NCBI RefSeq assembly: GCF_020831405.1
Contig: NZ_JAJHPU010000025.1
Span: forward strand, 62,001 to 126,000
Origin: Pseudomonas oryzagri
Lineage (GTDB): Bacteria; Pseudomonadota; Gammaproteobacteria; Pseudomonadales; Pseudomonadaceae
Length of the DNA stretch: 64,000 nt
Direction: 5' to 3'
Position 1 is the first letter of the stretch, and every line of letters begins with the position of its first letter. The notes below the pieces were generated by a model. The model was not told the origin of the DNA. It saw only the letters and a program-made list of their open reading frames with translations, and searched no databases. Position numbers and translations under genes: made by a program. Shown here in pieces: positions 17,889 through 28,926 of this stretch.

Positions 17889-19067
17889 ATGGCGCATGTA
17901 CCCCAGATTCGTGTCCCCGCCACCTATATCCGTGGCGGTACCAGCAAGGGCGTGTTCTTCCGTCTGCAGGATCTGCCGGCCGCCTGCCAGGTGCCCGGCG
18001 AAGCCCGCGACAAGCTGCTGCTGCGCGTGATCGGCAGTCCCGATCCGTACGGCCAGCAGATCGACGGCATGGGCGGCGCCACCTCCAGTACCTCCAAGAC
18101 CGTGATCGTCGCCAAGAGCGAGCAGCCGGATCACGATGTGGACTACCTGTTCGGTCAGGTGGCGATCAACAAGGCGTTCGTCGACTGGTCGGGCAACTGC
18201 GGCAACCTGACCGCGGCGGTGGGCGCCTTCGCCATCAGCGGCGGTCTGGTCGATGCCTCGCGCATCCCGCACAACGGCATCTGCACCGTGCGCATCTGGC
18301 AGAAGAACATCGGCAAGACCATCATCGCCCATGTGCCGATCACCAACGGCGAGGTGCAGGAAACCGGCGACTTCGAGCTGGACGGCGTGACCTTCCCGGC
18401 CGCCGAGGTGGTCATCGAGTTCATGGACCCGGCCGACGGCGAAGGCTCGATGTTCCCCACCGGCAATCTGGTCGACGATCTGGAAGTGCCGGGCATCGGC
18501 ACCTTCAAGGCGACCATGATCAACTCCGGCATTCCGACCATCTTCGTCAATGCCGCCGACATCGGCTACACCGGCACCGAGCTGCAGAAGGACATCAACT
18601 CCGACGCTGCGGCGCTGGCGCGCTTCGAGACCATGCGTGCCTACGGCGCGCTGAAGATGGGGCTGATCGCCGATATCGCCGAAGCTGCGGCGCGCCAGCA
18701 CACGCCGAAGATCGCCTTCGTCGCGCCGGCCACCGAGTACCTGGCCTCCAGCGGCAAGACCGTTGCGGCCGGCGAGATCGACGTCTGCGTGCGCGCGCTG
18801 TCGATGGGCAAGCTGCACCACGCCATGATGGGCACCGCCTCGGTCGCCATCGCCACCGCCGCCGCGGTGCCGGGCACTCTGGTCAACCTGGCGGCCGGTG
18901 GCGGTCAGCGCGACGCGGTGACCTTCGGTCATCCGTCGGGCACCCTGCGGGTCGGCGCCGCCGCCGAGATCGTCAATGGCGAGTGGACCGCCACCAAGGC
19001 GGTGATGAGCCGCAGCGCGCGCGTGCTGATGGAAGGTTTCGTTCGCGTGCCGGGCGACGTCTTCTGA
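17889..19067 (+). CDS. prpF: 2-methylaconitate cis-trans isomerase PrpF
   Basis: This 392-residue protein is of the PrpF/diaminopimelate-epimerase-like fold. It isomerises the 2-methylaconitate made by AcnD so that it can be rehydrated to 2-methylisocitrate. The start of the mature protein shows the conserved RVPATYIRGGTSKGVFF-type substrate loop (about residues 7-23), and GNCGNLTAAVG near residue 100 is the second half-site. The ATG at 17889 has an AGGA ribosome binding site and gives the usual family length. It directly follows acnD, its obligate partner. Confidence 0.93.
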   Translation: MAHVPQIRVPATYIRGGTSKGVFFRLQDLPAACQVPGEARDKLLLRVIGSPDPYGQQIDGMGGATSSTSKTVIVAKSEQPDHDVDYLFGQVAINKAFVDWSGNCGNLTAAVGAFAISGGLVDASRIPHNGICTVRIWQKNIGKTIIAHVPITNGEVQETGDFELDGVTFPAAEVVIEFMDPADGEGSMFPTGNLVDDLEVPGIGTFKATMINSGIPTIFVNAADIGYTGTELQKDINSDAAALARFETMRAYGALKMGLIADIAEAAARQHTPKIAFVAPATEYLASSGKTVAAGEIDVCVRALSMGKLHHAMMGTASVAIATAAAVPGTLVNLAAGGGQRDAVTFGHPSGTLRVGAAAEIVNGEWTATKAVMSRSARVLMEGFVRVPGDVF

Positions 19068-19091
19068 CGCTCGCCAGCGCCGAATGAGCCC

Positions 19092-19127
19092 GCGCCCCCG
19101 TTGCCGACCGGCAGCGGGGGCGTTTCG
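19092..19127 (+). terminator. Terminator-like hairpin in the prpF-prpD junction
   Basis: CGCCCCCG (19093-19100) pairs with CGGGGGCG (19115-19122), with further inner pairs TGCC/GGCA, and is followed by TTTCGTTT. It lies inside the operon, so prpD may be expressed at a lower level or from its own promoter. Confidence 0.7.
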
Positions 19128-19174
19128 TTTCGGGCGGCTAAGCTTTCTCCCACCGTTCGCCGGAGGAAGCCCCG

Positions 19175-20659
19175 ATGTCCGCCACCTTCGATCTCAACGT
19201 CCGCCCCGACTATGACCGGGTCCTGCAGGACATCGCCGACTATGTGCTGGACTATGGGGCCTTCTCCACCGAGGCGCTGGATACCGCCCGGCTCTGCCTG
19301 ATGGACACCCTCGGCTGCGGCCTGCTGGCGCTGCGCTTCCCCGAGTGCACCAAGCACCTCGGTCCTCTGGTGGAGGGCACCGTGGTGCCGCACGGCGCGC
19401 GCGTGCCGGGCACCAGCTTTCGCCTCGATCCGGTCAAGGCCGCCTGGGACATCGGCGCCATGGTGCGCTGGCTGGACTACAACGACACCTGGCTGGCCGC
19501 CGAATGGGGCCATCCGTCGGACAACCTCGGCGGCATTCTCGCCGTCGCCGATCACCTGTCGCAGCGGCGCCGGGCGCAGGGCGAGGCGCCGCTGAGCATG
19601 CGCGCGGTGCTGCAAGCCATGATCATGGCCCACGAGATCCAGGGCGTGCTGGCGCTGGAGAATTCCTTCAACCGCGTCGGCCTCGACCACGTGATCCTCG
19701 TCAAGGTCGCCTCCACGGTGGTTTGTGCCCGGCTGATGGGCGCCGACCGCGAGCAACTGCTTTCGGCGCTGTCGCATGCCTTCGTCGACGGCCAGGCCCT
19801 GCGCACCTATCGCCATGCGCCCAACGCCGGCAGCCGCAAGTCCTGGGCGGCGGGGGATGCCACCAGCCGCGGCGTGCGTCTGGCCGACATTGCCCTGCGC
19901 GGCGAGATGGGCATTCCCGGCGTGCTCACCGCGCCGCAGTGGGGCTTCTACGACGTGCTGTTCAGCCACACCAACAAGGATCTGGCGGCCAAGCCGGCCG
20001 ACCGGCGCCGCTTCCACCTGCCGCAGGGCTTTGGCTGCTGCGTGATGGAGAACATCCTGTTCAAGATCAGCTTTCCGGCCGAGTTTCATGCGCAGACCGC
20101 CTGCGAGGCGGCGCTCAGGCTGCATCCGCAGGTCAGGGATCGTCTGCACGAGATCGACCGCATCGTCATCACCACCCACGAGTCGGCGATCCGCATCATC
20201 TCCAAGGTCGGCCCGCTGGCCAATCCGGCCGACCGCGACCACTGCCTGCAGTACATGGTCGCGGTACCGCTGGCCTTCGGCGAGCTGGGGGCCGAGTCCT
20301 ACGAGGACGATTTCCATGCCGCTCATCCGATCATCGACGAGCTGCGCGGCAAGATGGCGGTGGTCGAGGATGCGCGCTACAGCCGCGAATACCTGGACGC
20401 CGACAAGCGCTCGATCGCCAATGCCGTGCAGGTGTTCTTCAAGGACGGCAGCAGTACCGAGCAGGTGGCGGTCGAATACCCGCTCGGCCACCGGCGGCGC
20501 CGCGCGGAAGGCATTCCCTTGCTGGAGGAGAAGTTCCGCGCCAACCTGGCGACCCGTTTCCCGGCGCTGCGCTGCGCGCGGATCCTCGCCCTGTGCCAGG
20601 ATCAGGCGCGCCTGGAAGCCACCGCGGTCGACCGCTTCGTGGAGTTGCTGGTGAACTGA
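19175..20659 (+). CDS. prpD: 2-methylcitrate dehydratase, MmgE/PrpD family
   Basis: This 494-residue protein of the MmgE/PrpD family is the iron-sulfur-independent 2-methylcitrate dehydratase. Family signatures include [10 protein letters not shown] near residue 45, [22 protein letters not shown] at about residues 98-119 and the [14 protein letters not shown] region near residue 220. A strong GGAGGAAG ribosome binding site precedes the ATG. The operon therefore encodes both the AcnD/PrpF route and PrpD. In such organisms PrpD may serve as an alternative dehydratase or act on the downstream isomer. A terminator-like hairpin separates it from prpF. Confidence 0.92.
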   Translation: MSATFDLNVRPDYDRVLQDIADYVLDYGAFSTEALDTARLCLMDTLGCGLLALRFPECTKHLGPLVEGTVVPHGARVPGTSFRLDPVKAAWDIGAMVRWLDYNDTWLAAEWGHPSDNLGGILAVADHLSQRRRAQGEAPLSMRAVLQAMIMAHEIQGVLALENSFNRVGLDHVILVKVASTVVCARLMGADREQLLSALSHAFVDGQALRTYRHAPNAGSRKSWAAGDATSRGVRLADIALRGEMGIPGVLTAPQWGFYDVLFSHTNKDLAAKPADRRRFHLPQGFGCCVMENILFKISFPAEFHAQTACEAALRLHPQVRDRLHEIDRIVITTHESAIRIISKVGPLANPADRDHCLQYMVAVPLAFGELGAESYEDDFHAAHPIIDELRGKMAVVEDARYSREYLDADKRSIANAVQVFFKDGSSTEQVAVEYPLGHRRRRAEGIPLLEEKFRANLATRFPALRCARILALCQDQARLEATAVDRFVELLVN

Positions 20660-20698
20660 GGAGGGCGCGAGGCGGCGGCCGGGCTTGCTTTGCCGTCG

Positions 20699-21346
20699 TC
20701 AGTGGTTGCTGACGCCGATCAGCGCGCCGCCCGCGCCGATGAAGAAGGTGCCGGTGGTCTTGTTCAGGCGGCTGACGCCCTTGGCGCTGCGCACCACGCG
20801 GCGGATCTGGCGGCCGAACAGCGAGTAGGCCAGCGAGCCGACGCACAGCTCCATCAGCAGGTAGGTGCTGCCCAGGTAGAGGAATTGCTCCGCAGTGGGC
20901 AGCTCCGGCTTGATGAACTGCGGAAAGATCGCGGCGAACAGCAGGATGGCCTTGGGATTGCTCATGCCGACCAGGAACTCGTTGAGCATCAGGCGCAGGA
21001 TCGGCGCCTCGCGGCGGTCGGCGTCCTCGGCTGCGGCCGGCGACGCGTCCAGGCCGCCGAACTCGCTGCTGCGCCAGGTCTTGATGCCCAGGTAGACGAG
21101 ATAGAGCGCGCCGGCCCACTTGATGGCGGTGAAGGCGCGCTCCGAGGCCAGCAGCATGGCGCCCAGGCCGACGGCCGAAATGAACAGGAAGATGGCGTAG
21201 GACACCAGGCGCCCGAAGGTCGCCAGCAGCGCGGCGCGTACCCCGTAGTTGATGCCGTTGTTCAGCGCGCAGAAGTTGTTCGGCCCCGGCCCGAGGGCGA
21301 TCAGGGCGGCGATCGGTGCGAACAGCACGGCATCCATCAGGGTCAT
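20699..21346 (-). CDS. LysE-family amino-acid/metabolite exporter
   Basis: This 215-residue inner-membrane protein has about six hydrophobic helices and the family N-terminal signature ALGPGPNNFCALNNG (about residues 18-32). LysE/RhtB proteins export amino acids or related metabolites; the substrate here is unknown. The ATG at 21346 is preferred because GAGGTGG lies 5-11 nt upstream; a GTG three codons earlier would use up this ribosome binding site. It converges on prpD and is 45 nt downstream of ppsR on the same strand. Confidence 0.85.
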   Translation of the reverse strand: MTLMDAVLFAPIAALIALGPGPNNFCALNNGINYGVRAALLATFGRLVSYAIFLFISAVGLGAMLLASERAFTAIKWAGALYLVYLGIKTWRSSEFGGLDASPAAAEDADRREAPILRLMLNEFLVGMSNPKAILLFAAIFPQFIKPELPTAEQFLYLGSTYLLMELCVGSLAYSLFGRQIRRVVRSAKGVSRLNKTTGTFFIGAGGALIGVSNH

Positions 21347-21391
21347 GGCAACCACCTCGGCCAGTCGGCCACGAGTGCTATCGAAAAGGGG

Positions 21392-22210
21392 CTATTTCAG
21401 GCGGCGTTCGACGCCTTTCTCCACCAGGATCTTGGCGGCGATCTCCTCCACGGAAAAGTGCGTGGAGTTGATGAAGGGGATGTTCTCGCGTCGGAACAGA
21501 CTCTCCACCTCGCGCACCTCGAACTCGCACTGGGCGTAGCTGGCGTAGCGGCTGTTGGGCTTGCGCTCGTTGCGGATCGCCGCCAGGCGGTCGGGATCGA
21601 TGGTCAGGCCGAACAGCTTGCTCTTGTGTGCCTTGAGCGCCGCGGGCAATTGCAGGCGCTCCATGTCGTCCTCGGTGAGCGGGTAGTTGGCGGCGCGGAT
21701 GCCGAATTGCAGGGCCATGTACAGGCAGGTCGGCGTCTTGCCGCAGCGCGACACGCCGACCAAGATCAGGTCGGCCTTGTCGTAGTAGTGGGTGCGGGCG
21801 CCGTCGTCGTTGTCGAGGGCGAAGTGCACCGAGTCGATGCGCTCCATGTAGTTGGGGTTGTGCGCGATGGAGTGCGACTTGCCCACCGTGTAGGAGGAGT
21901 GGGCGCTCAGTTCCTGCTCCAGCGGCGACAGGAAGGTGGAGAAGATGTCGACCATGAAGCCGTTGCAGCCGGCGAGCACGTCACGGATTTCGCCGTTGAC
22001 GATGGTATCGAAGATGATCGGGCGTACCCCGTCCGCCTCGGCAGCAGCGTTGATTTGCTGTACCATTGCGCGAGCTTTTTCCACGGTATCGATGTACGGC
22101 CGGGTCAGTTTGTGGAAGTTGATGTTCTCGAACTGAGCGAGCAGGCTCTGACCCAGAGTTTCGGCAGTGATGCCGGTACCGTCGGAAATGAAGAAAGCGG
22201 TGCGTTTCAT
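21392..22210 (-). CDS. ppsR: PEP synthase regulatory kinase/pyrophosphorylase
   Basis: This 272-residue protein (DUF299 family) inactivates PEP synthase by ADP-dependent phosphorylation of its catalytic region and reactivates it by Pi-dependent dephosphorylation. The phosphate-binding loop [11 protein letters not shown] lies near residues 152-162. The N-terminus begins with the family sequence [16 protein letters not shown]. The ATG at 22210 starts this conserved N-terminus. It is divergent from its target ppsA, as in other pseudomonads. Confidence 0.93.
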   Translation of the reverse strand: MKRTAFFISDGTGITAETLGQSLLAQFENINFHKLTRPYIDTVEKARAMVQQINAAAEADGVRPIIFDTIVNGEIRDVLAGCNGFMVDIFSTFLSPLEQELSAHSSYTVGKSHSIAHNPNYMERIDSVHFALDNDDGARTHYYDKADLILVGVSRCGKTPTCLYMALQFGIRAANYPLTEDDMERLQLPAALKAHKSKLFGLTIDPDRLAAIRNERKPNSRYASYAQCEFEVREVESLFRRENIPFINSTHFSVEEIAAKILVEKGVERRLK

Positions 22211-22370
22211 GAGCGCCCTGGCCGTGGAGGACTGATTCTCGGCTATCTTGGGAGAGCCGTGGCGCACCCGTTGCCGTACGCCGGCATTGTTACTTATTTT
22301 GCCGGGCCCGGCCACAAGCCTGGGTCCGACCGAGAAGCTGTATCCGCACACACTTAGGGGAGAGGTCACC
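22211..22370. promoter_or_regulatory. ppsR/ppsA divergent promoter region
   Basis: This 160-nt spacer separates the divergent starts and must hold both promoters. An AT-rich patch (TTGTTACTTATTTTG, about 22287-22301) is the best candidate core. AGGGGAGAGG (22357-22366) is the ribosome binding site of ppsA. I do not see a clear operator. Confidence 0.4.
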
Positions 22371-24740
<2,370 letters not shown>

Positions 24741-24766
24741 CCGCAGTCCTGATGCGGTGAAGCGAG

Positions 24767-24791
24767 AGGGCGGGGCAATCCCGCCCTTTTT
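24767..24791 (+). terminator. Intrinsic terminator after ppsA
   Basis: An 8-bp stem (AGGGCGGG at 24767-24774, CCCGCCCT at 24780-24787) with a 5-nt loop is followed by TTTTT. It ends before the next start at 24814. Confidence 0.85.
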
Positions 24792-24813
24792 GTGCGTCCA
24801 GAAAAAGAACGGC

Positions 24814-25797
24814 ATGCAAAGCAGCAGCAAACTCTTCCCCGTCGCCTTGGTCAGCGCCGAGTTGCGCGGCGACCTCACCGAGGACGTCTACCTCCTCAAG
24901 CCCAACAACAGCCCGGACAGCTCGGTGGAGCTGGCGCTGACCCGTCTGGGGCGCGCCGATGGGGCCGCGCGCGCGGTGCCGGTGGTTCTCTTGCACGGCG
25001 GCTTCGCCAACCGGCGGTTCTGGTATACGGCCAATGGCAACGGCCTGGGCGCCTGGCTGGCGCGTGCCGGCTTCGACGTGTGGCTGGCGGAGATGCGCGG
25101 CCACGGCCTTTCCCCGCGCAACCAGCGCTATCGAGACAATTGTGTGGTCGACTACGCGCGCTACGACCTGCCGGCGATCGCCGCGTTCGTCGACGAGCAG
25201 TGTGGTCAGCCGGCGCACTGGCTGGGTCACTCGCTGGGCGGCCTGACCCTGGCGGCGGCGCTGGCCGGTGGCGACCTGGCCGGGGAGCGGGTCGCTTCGC
25301 TGATCCTGGCGGGCTGCCAGATTCGTCGTCTGCACTGGTCGCTCAAGCTGCCGCCGCTGAACTGGGTGGCGCGCCTGAGGCTGCGGGGCCGGGAGGCGGT
25401 CGCTGCCGATTGGCTGGGGCGCGGTCCGGAGGAGGAGCCGGCTGGCGTAGTGAGGGAAGTGTTGCGCTGGTTCAGCCTGTTCGGCCGCTTCGGGCAGGGC
25501 AAGCAGGACTGGGCTGCCCAGCTGGCGGACGTCGAGGTGCCGGTGCTGGCCTTGGCGGGAACGGATGATCGCACCGATCCGGCCGGCGCCTGCCGGCAAC
25601 TGCTCGAGTGTTTCGGTTCGGCACAGCGCGAATTCGTTCGCTGCGGGCGGGCCGACGGCTTTGCCGAGGACTACGGACACGTCGAGCTGCTGCAGGGCAA
25701 GAATGCCCAGCGCGAGGTCTGGCCGCTGCTGGAGAGCTGGCTGCGGTTCGGCCGCCTGCCGCTGCCTGCGACGGAGATTTCCCCTACGTTTGCCTAG
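24814..25797 (+). CDS. Alpha/beta-fold hydrolase
   Basis: This 327-residue soluble hydrolase has the oxyanion-hole segment VVLLHGGFANRRFW (about residues 55-68) and the nucleophile elbow GHSLGG (about residues 144-149, Ser nucleophile). An Asp follows in LALAGTDDRTD, and the catalytic His lies in EDYGHVELLQG near residue 288. The substrate is unknown. The ATG at 24814 lies just beyond the ppsA terminator; an earlier ATG at 24757 would run through that hairpin. Its place between ppsA and rraA matches the esterase/lipase-like gene known there in P. aeruginosa. Confidence 0.85.
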   Translation: MQSSSKLFPVALVSAELRGDLTEDVYLLKPNNSPDSSVELALTRLGRADGAARAVPVVLLHGGFANRRFWYTANGNGLGAWLARAGFDVWLAEMRGHGLSPRNQRYRDNCVVDYARYDLPAIAAFVDEQCGQPAHWLGHSLGGLTLAAALAGGDLAGERVASLILAGCQIRRLHWSLKLPPLNWVARLRLRGREAVAADWLGRGPEEEPAGVVREVLRWFSLFGRFGQGKQDWAAQLADVEVPVLALAGTDDRTDPAGACRQLLECFGSAQREFVRCGRADGFAEDYGHVELLQGKNAQREVWPLLESWLRFGRLPLPATEISPTFA

Positions 25798-26124
25798 TTT
25801 CCCGCCGGCGAGCTTGCGGCTAGGATCACCAGCGGGATGAAGCGAGCGCGTGCACGGGAGCGGGTTGTTCGGTTCTCTGGGCGCTTGCTCCATCCGTACG
25901 TAAGGGCTACCGCAAGGCCTGCCCGGTCAACGGGCGTTCGCTGCTCGGGCGGTGACCGACAGGTACCGCTCCCGGCAAACTGCCCTCGGCAGCCGGGCTC
26001 GGTTGTCACCTGCGAGCGGGCTGGTGGCCGAGCCGTCAATGCTGTCCGTTCGCCGCTGCTGCGGCTGTTGCCGGCTCAGGCGACAAGCGCACGGCCGTCG
26101 ATCTCTAACTGCAAGGAATCTGAC
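25798..26124. other. 327-nt intergenic region before rraA
   Basis: No convincing gene is present. It contains several small inverted repeats, for example GCCCG-GTCAA-CGGGC near 25922-25936, and the rraA ribosome binding site AAGGA at 26113-26117. Promoter elements for the rraA-cmaX group are presumably here, but no clear -35/-10 pair stands out. It could also encode a small RNA, which I cannot confirm. Confidence 0.35.
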
Positions 26125-26610
26125 ATGCAATACGTTACCCCCGATCTGTGCGATGCCTATCCGGATGTGGCCGTTGTCGAGCCGATGTTCAGCAACTTCG
26201 GCGGCCGCGACTCCTTCGGCGGCCGGATCGTGACCATCAAGTGCTTCGAGGACAACTCGCTGGTCAAGGATCAGGTCGATCTGGATGGCAAGGGCAAGGT
26301 GCTGGTGGTCGACGGTGGCGGCTCGCTGCGTCGTGCCCTGCTCGGCGACATGCTGGCCGAGAAGGCCGCCAAGAACGGCTGGGAAGGCATCGTGGTGTAT
26401 GGCTGCATCCGCGACGTCGACGTGATCGCCCAGACTGATCTGGGCGTGCAGGCGCTGGCGACCCATCCCATGAAGACCGAGAAGCGCGGCATCGGTGACC
26501 TGAACATTCCGGTCACCTTCGGTGGCGTGACCTTTGTGCCGGGCGAATATGTCTATGCCGACAACAACGGCATCATCGTCTCCCGTGACGAGTTGAAAAT
26601 GCCCGAGTGA
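26125..26610 (+). CDS. rraA: Regulator of ribonuclease E activity A (RraA)
   Basis: This 161-residue protein is of the RraA fold. In enterobacteria RraA binds RNase E and damps its activity. The family also includes HMG/oxaloacetate aldolases, and the glycine-rich [15 protein letters not shown] segment (about residues 70-84) with a GCIRDVD motif (about 99-105) is common to both groups, so an enzymatic role cannot be excluded. The ATG at 26125 begins the conserved N-terminus [15 protein letters not shown] and has AAGGA upstream. It ends 77 nt before cmaX. Confidence 0.88.
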   Translation: MQYVTPDLCDAYPDVAVVEPMFSNFGGRDSFGGRIVTIKCFEDNSLVKDQVDLDGKGKVLVVDGGGSLRRALLGDMLAEKAAKNGWEGIVVYGCIRDVDVIAQTDLGVQALATHPMKTEKRGIGDLNIPVTFGGVTFVPGEYVYADNNGIIVSRDELKMPE

Positions 26611-26687
26611 CGGGCGGATGCGCCAGCCGGACGGCTCATCGGGTCGCCGGCGGGTGTTCCGAGGTGCGTCGTTCTGCGGGAGGCGGG

Positions 26688-27686
26688 ATGCAGTCGTATG
26701 AAGGCGACAACGAGCGCGGCCTGGTCCATGGCTATGTGCTGGATGGCGAGGGCGGCGCTCGTCAGGTCCGGCGCAACGAGCTGGATGTCCTCGATCTACG
26801 CCCCCAGGAGAGCCTCTGGCTGCACTGGGATCGCAGCGTGCCCCAGGCGCAGCGCTGGCTCCGTGAAGCCGGCGGGGTGAGCGACTTCGCCTGCGACCTG
26901 TTGCTCGAGGAGGCGACCCGGCCGCGGCTGGTGCCGTTGGGGCGGGAGCGGCTGCTGCTGTTCCTGCGCGGGGTCAACCTCAACCCCGGCGCGGCGCCTG
27001 AGGACATGGTTTCGCTGCGCATCTACGCCGATGAGCGGCGAGTCATTTCCCTGCGCCTGCGCCCGCTCAAGGCCACTGCCGCGTTGTGCGACGCCTTCGC
27101 GCGCAACGAGGGGCCGAAATCTCCCTCCGAGGTCATGCTGTTTCTGGCCGATGCGCTGACCGACGGCGTCGACCGGTTGGTGGCCGGTCTGGCCGAGCAG
27201 ATCGACGAGCAGGAAGAGAACCTCGACCTGAGCGAGAAACGGGTGCCCAGTCGCCCCTTGCTGTTGGCCTTGCGCCGACGGGCGGCCGGCCTGCGCCGTT
27301 ACCTGGCGCCACAGCGGGACATCTACGCGCAATTGGGGCGCAATCCGCCGCCTTGGTTCCTGTCCGACGATACCGACTACTGGAGCGAGCTGTTCAACCG
27401 TCTGACGCGCAATCTCGAGGAGCTGGAGTTGGCGCGCGAGCGAGTCAGCCTGCTGCAGGAGGCCGAGCATCGTCGCATCACCGAGCGGATGAACCGCACC
27501 ATGTATATGTTGGCGATCATCACCGGATTCTTCATGCCGATGAGTTTCGTCACCGGTCTGCTGGGTGCCAACGTCGGCGGGATTCCCGGCGCCGAGCATC
27601 CCCACGGCTTCTTCTTCGCCTGCCTGGTGATAGGCGTCATGGCCGCGTTTCAGTGGTGGCTGTTTCGCCGGCTGCGCTGGTTGTGA
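26688..27686 (+). CDS. cmaX: CorA/ZntB-like transporter CmaX
   Basis: This 332-residue inner-membrane protein of the CorA metal-channel superfamily has a long cytoplasmic N-terminal domain. Two C-terminal transmembrane helices (about residues 275-300 and 312-330) flank a GANVGGIPG loop. Canonical CorA channels have GMN; the Ala replacement followed by GGIP is typical of the ZntB-like branch. The ATG at 26688 has a GGGAGGCGGG ribosome binding site. It is the first of the cmaX-crfX-cmpX genes placed just upstream of sigX-oprF in pseudomonads. The transported ion is not evident from sequence. Confidence 0.88.
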   Translation: MQSYEGDNERGLVHGYVLDGEGGARQVRRNELDVLDLRPQESLWLHWDRSVPQAQRWLREAGGVSDFACDLLLEEATRPRLVPLGRERLLLFLRGVNLNPGAAPEDMVSLRIYADERRVISLRLRPLKATAALCDAFARNEGPKSPSEVMLFLADALTDGVDRLVAGLAEQIDEQEENLDLSEKRVPSRPLLLALRRRAAGLRRYLAPQRDIYAQLGRNPPPWFLSDDTDYWSELFNRLTRNLEELELARERVSLLQEAEHRRITERMNRTMYMLAIITGFFMPMSFVTGLLGANVGGIPGAEHPHGFFFACLVIGVMAAFQWWLFRRLRWL

Positions 27687-27740
27687 TGTGACCCGCCGGA
27701 ATGCTGGCGCGTCTCGAACAGAGACACCGTGGAGGTCGCT

Positions 27741-27989
27741 ATGCACGATCCCTTCGAAGAATCCCTGCGCGATCTGCTCAGGGGCGCCCCGACCGAGTCG
27801 GCCGACAGCGCCCGCCTGAATCGCGTGCTCAAGGCCGCTAATCGCCAAGTGGGCGCTGGCGATCTGTTCAACCTGCTCGGACACTGGTTCGAGGCCTTGA
27901 TGATCGGTCTCGATAGCGGTACCGCCCGCAAGGTGCCCGCCACTCGTCGATTGCATCCCACTGCGCGGCGCGCGCATAAGGCTGACTAA
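27741..27989 (+). CDS. crfX: Small protein CrfX
   Basis: This 82-residue hydrophilic protein starts MHDPFEESLRDLLRG and ends in a basic tail rich in Arg, His and Lys. It has no signal peptide; one modestly hydrophobic stretch (LFNLLGHWFEALMIGL, about residues 40-55) may be an amphipathic helix. The ATG at 27741 has a GGAGGT ribosome binding site. It lies 2 nt before cmpX, so the two are probably translated together. It is named from its conserved position between cmaX and cmpX; its biochemical role is unknown. Confidence 0.85.
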   Translation: MHDPFEESLRDLLRGAPTESADSARLNRVLKAANRQVGAGDLFNLLGHWFEALMIGLDSGTARKVPATRRLHPTARRAHKAD

Positions 27990-27991
27990 TC

Positions 27992-28816
27992 ATGGAATTC
28001 GATATCTGGACGCAGAGCCTGCTGACCGCCATGAGCACCCTGTGGGGCAAGCTCGCCGGTTTCATCCCCAATCTGGTGGGGGCGCTGGTGGTGGTGCTGC
28101 TCGGCTTCGTCGTCGCCAAGCTGCTCGACACGCTGCTATCCAAGCTGCTGGCCAAGCTTGGTCTGGACCGCCTGATGACGGGGGCGGGCCTGACCCGTCT
28201 GCTGGAGCGCGGTGGCATCCATGCGCCGGTGTCGACCTTGGTGGGTAAGGTCGTGTACTGGTTCGTCCTGCTGGTGTTCCTGGTTTCGGCAGCCGAGTCG
28301 CTGGGCCTGCAGCGTGTCTCGGCGACGCTCGATCTGTTGGCGCTGTACCTGCCCAAGGTGTTCGGCGCGGCCCTGGTGCTGCTGGCGGGTGTGCTGCTGG
28401 CGCAACTGGCCAGCGGTCTGGTGCGAGGCGCTGCCGATGGGGTCGGCCTCGAGTATGGCAGCAGCCTGGGGCGGATTGCCCAGGGGCTGGTGATCATCAT
28501 CAGCATTTCGGTGGCCATCGGTCAGCTCGAAGTGAAGACCGATCTGCTCAACACCGTGATCGCCATTGTGCTTGCCTCGGTCGGCCTGGCGCTGGCGCTG
28601 GCGCTGGGGCTGGGCAGTCGCGAGGTGGTCGGACAGATCATCGCCGGCATCTACTTGCGTGAGCTCTATGAGGTCGGCCAGCAGATCCGCGTCGGCGAGG
28701 TCGAGGGGGTGATCGAGGAAATTGGCACCGTCAAGACCATCCTGCTCACCGATGAGGGCGAGTTGGTCACGCTGTGCAACCGTCTGCTGCTGGCACGGCG
28801 TGTCAGCAGTCGCTGA
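27992..28816 (+). CDS. cmpX: Small-conductance mechanosensitive-channel-like protein CmpX
   Basis: This 274-residue inner-membrane protein has about five hydrophobic helices (near residues 22-48, 82-102, 118-142, 160-178 and 190-208). They are followed by an MscS-type beta segment (SREVVGQIIAGIYLRELYEVGQQIRVGEVEGVIEEIG, cited by position about 209-245). The family relates to MscS and to conserved transmembrane-helix proteins. In Pseudomonas, cmpX sits upstream of sigX and is linked to membrane stress and SigX activity. The start follows the crfX stop after 2 nt. Confidence 0.88.
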   Translation: MEFDIWTQSLLTAMSTLWGKLAGFIPNLVGALVVVLLGFVVAKLLDTLLSKLLAKLGLDRLMTGAGLTRLLERGGIHAPVSTLVGKVVYWFVLLVFLVSAAESLGLQRVSATLDLLALYLPKVFGAALVLLAGVLLAQLASGLVRGAADGVGLEYGSSLGRIAQGLVIIISISVAIGQLEVKTDLLNTVIAIVLASVGLALALALGLGSREVVGQIIAGIYLRELYEVGQQIRVGEVEGVIEEIGTVKTILLTDEGELVTLCNRLLLARRVSSR

Positions 28817-28902
28817 GGTGGGATTTCCCGGCGCGCTTTCTGCTAAATTAGCCGGTCATTCTTTGCCAGCTGCGCGCTGATGTGTGGCTGGCGATCATCT
28901 AT

Positions 28903-28916
28903 CCGATCGCGATCGG
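28903..28916. promoter_or_regulatory. 14-bp palindrome just before the sigX start
   Basis: CCGATCGCGATCGG is a perfect palindrome ending 10 nt before the proposed TTG start of sigX, where a ribosome binding site would normally be. It could fold as a small hairpin or bind a protein. Confidence 0.45.
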
Positions 28917-28926
28917 TCTGCCTCGT

